Below are positions 59,954-64,000 of a stretch of DNA of 64,000 bases, piece after piece. The stretch's first letter is position 1. Every line of letters starts with the position of its first letter. The DNA lies in NCBI GenBank assembly GCA_008330645.1, contig VLTN01000042.1:62001-126000 (forward strand). The letters run 5' to 3'. Source of the DNA: Cafeteria roenbergensis. Taxonomy: Eukaryota; Sar; Bigyra; Bicosoecida; Cafeteriaceae. The notes beneath the pieces were generated by a model that saw only the letters and a list, made by a program, of their open reading frames with translations, was not told the DNA's origin and ran no database searches. Made by a program: the position numbers and the translations under genes.

Positions 59954-62161
59954 ATGCTTGCTCGCAAGAGTGCCCGCGCTGCGGCAGTGGCTGCCCGGGC
60001 CGGTGCGCGCGCTGGAGGCGCAGGTTCTGTGCTGCTTCGCTCGGCCTCCACCAAGGGCTCGTCCTCGCGCGTCGGGCGCCAGGCCATCTTCAATGGGCTG
60101 CCTGTGACCTTTGCTGATATTTCGGAGGCCCGCTATCGCATCCGGCCAGGTGAGCTCCCGTCGTTGGTCCGTCTGCTGGCTGCTGGGCTTGCGCAAGTTG
60201 CATTCGGCGCGTTGCGGCGGCAACCGCCGCAGCATCTAGCCACTGTGGCACCGCCTGCTCGTGCTGCGTGAGGCGGTGCGAGTGCGGGACTGCCTGACGA
60301 CCAGGCTCCGACCGAGACCGGCTCTCGTCGCGTCTGGGGGGGGCTGGTGTCAAGGTCATGTGGCTTTGGCGCCAGTGTTCCTCTGCTGGAGTCCGCCCGC
60401 TTGCCCGCTCGCCCGCCCGCCACCAAGCCGGCTTGCCTCACCGTGGTCCGCGCAGACGTGGAGCCCACTGCCATGCGCTACAGCAAGCGCGAGTCTGCTG
60501 CCCGTGGCTGCACCGTGTACTTCAAGGACGACACCGAAATGCCCACCGGTTCGTTCAAGGAGCGCGGGGCTCGCAACGCGCTCCTGCGGCTGACCGACGA
60601 GCAGCGCGCCATCGGCGTCATCGCCGCCTCTGCCGGGAACCACGCCCAGGCCCTCGCCTACCACGCAAAGCAGCTGGAGATCCCCGCCACCGTGGTGATG
60701 CCGCGCATCGCCCCCCTGACCAAGATCCAGAACTGCCGCGACTTTGGCGCCAACGTGATCTTGCACGGAGACCACCTCGGCGAGGCCCGGGACGAGGCCG
60801 AGCGCCTCGCTTCCAACAACGGACTGCGCTACATCAACGGGTACGACGACGCCGAGATCATCGCCGGGTGAGTCATCCATGGCCTCCACGTTGCTGCCGA
60901 AAAGTTCCCGCCGCATCCCCTGCCGCCCAGCTCGCCCCCCCTGTGGCCGCCAGCCAATGACCGGTGCAAGCTCGAGCCGGACGCGGCTTGTCGGGAGGAG
61001 CGCCCGCCCCCCAATCGCGCCCGCCTCTGCCCTCCCTGGCGATGCCCGCTTCTGCCCTGCCTGGCCATGCCCGACCAACGTCCGCCCTGGCCATCCCCGA
61101 AGCTGCCCGCCCTGGCATTGACTGCTCGATTGTTTGCAGAGCCGGCACCATGGGCCTCGAGATCGTGGAGCAGGTGCCCGACGTTGACGCAGTCATCGTG
61201 CCCGTTGGGGGCGCCGGCCTCATCGCCGGCGTGGCCCTCGCCATCAAGACGCTCCGCCCAGAGTGCCTCGTCATTGGGGTAGAGCCCACGCACGTGGCCT
61301 CGCTCACCGCCGCTCTGGAGGCCGACGAGCCCGTGCGCATCGACCCTGGCCCCACCATCGCCGACGGCCTGCTGGTGCCCAAGGTTGGCTCCAACGCCTT
61401 CCTCATCGCCCGCGCGTGCGTGGACAAGGTAAGCCGTGTGGCATGCCCCTCCCCCCGCTGATCCCGTTCCACCCGTCTGCGGGGTCCGCGTATCGAGCTG
61501 CTGACCGCGGACACTCTTGCTGCCAGGCCTGCCTCCGCAGGTCGTGACCGTGTCCGAGCGCTGGATCGCGCTGGCAATGCTGCGGCTCTTGGAGCACGAA
61601 AAGAGCGTCGTGGAGGGAGGCGGAGCAACTGGCTACGCCGCGCTCCTGGCCGGAAAGCTCCCAGAACTTGCCGGAAAGCGCGTGGTGGTGCCTCTGTGCG
61701 GCGGCAACGTGGACATGGCCATGCTTGGCCGTGTGATCGACCGAGGCCTTGCCGCCGACGCGCGGCTGATTCAATTCACTGCCACAGTGTCTGACCGGCC
61801 CGGCGGCATCGCTCGGCTGACGTCCGTTCTGGCGGCGGAGGGCGTGTCTATTCGCGACATCTTCCACGAGCGGGCATGGGTGGAGAGCAACACGTACCAG
61901 GTGAACGTCAAGGTGGTGGCGGAGACGAGCGGGGAGGACCACGCGGCGTCCATGTTCGCCCGACTTGAGCGCGAGCCAGGCATTAGCATGCAGGTTGAGA
62001 GCGCGCATTGGCACTTCAAGCGCCACCTGCCCCCTGGGGCAGTGCGGGCGCCCGAGGAGCATTCGCGCGAGCAGCTTGTCCACACCGACACGGAGATGGA
62101 CGATGCGTCCGCCGGAGCGGCCGAGCCCGAAGCGGCGGAGGCCAGCGAGCAGCGGGCCTGA
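59954..62161 (+). CDS. Threonine dehydratase with ACT domain, mitochondrial
   Basis: Exons are 59954-60149, 60456-60867, 61140-61428 and 61541-62161, with donors GTGAGC, GTGAGT and GTAAGC; all phases agree and give 505 residues. Residues 1-40 form a basic, acid-free presequence (MLARKSARAAAVAARAGARA), so import into mitochondria or a related organelle is likely. The PLP-binding lysine is K100 in TGSFKERGARNALLRL. The glycine loops VPVGGAGLIAGVALAIK and CGGNVD follow, with SAGNHAQALAYHAKQL typical of fold-type II. The C-terminal ACT domain (LIQFTATVSDRPGGIARLTS, VNVKVVAETSG) suggests allosteric control by an amino acid. The enzyme converts threonine to 2-oxobutanoate and ammonia. One ACT-like domain, as in catabolic TdcB-type enzymes with an ACT extension, rather than the two of IlvA, makes the isoleucine pathway versus catabolism undecided. 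Confidence 0.92.
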
Positions 62162-62476
62162 GCGCTGGCTCCCACGGAAACACGGCGATTTTGCGGTCTT
62201 GATTTGGCCCCAGACTCCTCCACAGCACCGGCCAGACCGCCATGCGCAGCCAGCTTTCCCGCCTACTTCCCTGTCCCGCTGCGGCTGTGTGAAGGGGCAG
62301 ACGGTGCGGCGAGCAGCGCTCTGCAACGAATATAGGCAGCTCACTTCCGCAGCTATCTCGCGCGCAAGCCGGCCCATGCCACGTGCGAACACGCCCATTG
62401 CATGAGAGTTTGAGTCGGCGCGGTGTTGCTCTGTGCCTTTCCGTGTAGTGGCGAGCGCAAAAGCTGAGAACAACTG
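62162..62476. other. Intergenic region between two + strand genes
   Basis: About 315 bases with lower GC (for example ATATAGGCAGCTC near 62330). No gene seen; probably 3' UTR plus promoter. Confidence 0.4.
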
Positions 62477-64000
62477 ATGCAGAGTTGCGACCGTCTTCAA
62501 CTCAGCAAGCGACTCTGCCGATCTGCGCTATTCACACTCGCGCTGTACGCACCCTTGAACCTCAGGGCGCCATCCGGCGGGGCGCCAATTGGCGACCTGA
62601 GAAGAATCGAGCGGCTAGTCGTCTCTGCGTCCCAAGACGCTTCGCCCAAGGCGCCGTTTCGGAGTGCAGTGGTGATGGCTTTGCAGGCCAAGGACTCGGG
62701 GGCAATCGCACGTCCCAACGGGCCGCACGCTTCGAGGCACGACGCAACCGCCAGTTCGGGTCAGCCTATGAGTGTAGGTCGCGACCCAAGTGCTGCCTGT
62801 GGCCCAGATGCCGACGAGGCAGCCGACCTTGCGGCGCAGCAACAAATGCTTGCTGAAGCCGCAGCGGCCTTCGCCGCGATGTCCTTCGGCGACGACGAGG
62901 CAGGCGCATGGCAAACAGACACACGGCATGCATGGGGCCAGCCCGCCGGCGAGTGGTCCTCCGAGGAGGTGGAGGACGAGGACGAGGAGACGACGGCTGA
63001 AGCTGACGGCTGGGCAGCGGACATGCTCGGCCCTGGGAGAACGGCCGGAGAGCGAACGCGTGCATCCTACCACGCGCGTCTGGCTGATCACCTCGCCCGC
63101 ATAGCCGCCTCCCGCCGCTTTGGAATCGACACCGACCTCCTCTTCAGCTCCGCAGGCGAAGCTCGCGGTGGCAACCCAGCGGCTCTGCCAGCCCTCCCCT
63201 TGCAGGGGCCTTCGCGGCTCACAGGAGCAACGCCGTTCAGCGTGGAGCACGACGCCTCCCTCAGCGAGTCAGCAAGTCCCACTCGGCTCAGCGCTGCTGA
63301 GGCCGCTGGCGCAGCTGGCGCTGCTGGCGCTGCCCTCAGGCCGGCCTGGTGGAAGACGGACGCCTCCCCGGCCAAAGCAGCCGAGTCGAGCGATCGCATG
63401 GGACCACCAGCCGGCTCGGCGATGTGTCGAGCCGCAGCGCCCGCGGTGGCGCTGCCCGACATGCAGAAGGCAATCAGAGCGAGAGCGTCTCATCGCAACA
63501 GAGCGGTGACGTCAGCTGCAGGGCGGGTGAAAGCTGATGCTGAGGCGGCCTGGTCGTCGTCTCTGCGGCCAGGCGCGACAGCCGAGGCCGAAGCTCGCGG
63601 CGAGGGCTTGTCCAAAGACAAGGCAGCGAGCGAGGACGAGCGAGCTGCGCGACGCATGCAGAGGCAGGCGCGGGCAGCGATTCGGGGAGGCGAGACGGCG
63701 TGCTCTGACGACAGCTCATCGGGCCCAGAGTCGCCGCACGCGGGGGAGGCCGCGAGCGAAGCCGGACGCGAGGACGGACGCGAGGACGGACGCGACGCAG
63801 ACGCGAGATCGACGGCGCACGGACTGCAGAGGGCCGTGTCACCCCCACAGTTGCCGGAGATGGTCGATAGAATGGGTGTTCCCCGTTTGGACGTGATGGT
63901 TGACTCGACGCTGATGTTCGGGAGCCAGCAGCCGTGGGTGGACGAGGTGCCTGCCCCGTACGCCCGGCCTGGCCAGACCGGCCAGCCGCTCGCTGGCAAT
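62477..64000 (+). CDS. Unknown protein, 3' end outside window
   Basis: A frame opens at ATG 62477 and has no stop through base 64000, at least 508 codons. Alternative in-frame starts are near 62672 and at 62768. The chosen start gives a basic N-terminus with a hydrophobic stretch (LCRSALFTLALYAPLNL) that could be a targeting signal. After 62768 the protein is acidic and alanine-rich (DEAADLAAQQQMLAEAAAAF; WSSEEVEDEDEETT) with one ordered helix, RASYHARLADHLARIAASRR. A short GREDGREDGRDAD repeat appears near 63765. No family is recognised. Minus-strand frames over the same bases are shadows, being full of arginine and proline and without motifs. Confidence 0.5.
   Translation, partial: MQSCDRLQLSKRLCRSALFTLALYAPLNLRAPSGGAPIGDLRRIERLVVSASQDASPKAPFRSAVVMALQAKDSGAIARPNGPHASRHDATASSGQPMSVGRDPSAACGPDADEAADLAAQQQMLAEAAAAFAAMSFGDDEAGAWQTDTRHAWGQPAGEWSSEEVEDEDEETTAEADGWAADMLGPGRTAGERTRASYHARLADHLARIAASRRFGIDTDLLFSSAGEARGGNPAALPALPLQGPSRLTGATPFSVEHDASLSESASPTRLSAAEAAGAAGAAGAALRPAWWKTDASPAKAAESSDRMGPPAGSAMCRAAAPAVALPDMQKAIRARASHRNRAVTSAAGRVKADAEAAWSSSLRPGATAEAEARGEGLSKDKAASEDERAARRMQRQARAAIRGGETACSDDSSSGPESPHAGEAASEAGREDGREDGRDADARSTAHGLQRAVSPPQLPEMVDRMGVPRLDVMVDSTLMFGSQQPWVDEVPAPYARPGQTGQPLAGN

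Noticed and set aside
1-64000. Viral, Polinton, retroelement, DNA transposon, CRISPR, rRNA or tRNA features
   Set aside because: No integrase, polymerase, capsid, reverse transcriptase or transposase motifs, no terminal repeats flanking a unit, no regular spacer array and no tRNA cloverleaf or rRNA core sequence was recognised.

Overview
The window is nuclear DNA from a GC-rich, flagellated, microbial eukaryote. Genes lie on both strands and carry short GT-AG introns of about 70 to 340 bases, nearly all with GTGAG donors. The gene set is eukaryotic: RAD54, PEX5, the axonemal dynein light chain p28/DNALI1, a stomatin-like protein and type II membrane glycosyltransferases. Long alanine, glycine, serine and proline-rich insertions and in-frame minisatellites are everywhere. 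I see no plastid-specific gene. A heterotrophic stramenopile such as a bicosoecid, or a haptophyte or pelagophyte-type alga, would fit, but the lineage is an inference and is weakly held. No viral, Polinton, retroelement, rRNA, tRNA or CRISPR feature was recognised. Layout. 0-2.4 kb: the 3' end of a disordered coiled-coil protein and a two-exon small membrane protein (+). 2.8-4.5 kb: five-exon stomatin/SPFH gene (-). 4.9-7.7 kb: repeat-rich protein of unknown function (+). 7.8-12.9 kb: RAD54 (+). 13.1-14.4 kb: DUF455 ferritin-like protein (-). 15-17.1 kb: glycine-rich unknown (-). 17.6-21.9 kb: three-exon unknown (-). 22.0-23.6 kb: p28/DNALI1 (+), divergent from the previous gene. 23.9-25.3 kb: EamA transporter (-). 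25.8-29.1 kb: prominin-like five-span membrane protein (-). 29.3-33.6 kb: a duplicated block with two glycosyltransferases and two truncated fragments. 34.1-40.9 kb: giant membrane hybrid histidine kinase (-). 42.6-44.3 kb: GT10 fucosyltransferase-like protein (-). 45.4-47.5 kb: double GNAT acetyltransferase (+). 47.6-49.8 kb: PEX5 (-). 50.4-56.8 kb: huge disordered protein (-). 57.5-59.5 kb: membrane-anchored FkbM/DUF7870-like methyltransferase (+). 60.0-62.2 kb: mitochondrial threonine dehydratase with an ACT domain (+). 62.5-64 kb: the start of an unknown gene that runs off the window. The genes do not form one pathway. Housekeeping functions (recombinational repair, peroxisome import, flagellar motor, isoleucine or threonine metabolism, mitochondrial membrane organisation) are interleaved with surface and secretory-pathway enzymes (two GT-A-like transferases, a GT10, an FkbM-like protein). 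The secretory genes sit in visibly less GC-rich stretches. The most unusual signals are a 9-base word, GGCAGAGCC/GGCTCTGCC, scattered over the whole window and tandemly amplified inside RAD54; a tandem duplication whose two copies look reciprocally degraded; and large low-complexity inserts in conserved enzyme cores. Exon models were built by hand from splice consensus, reading phase and protein family similarity.
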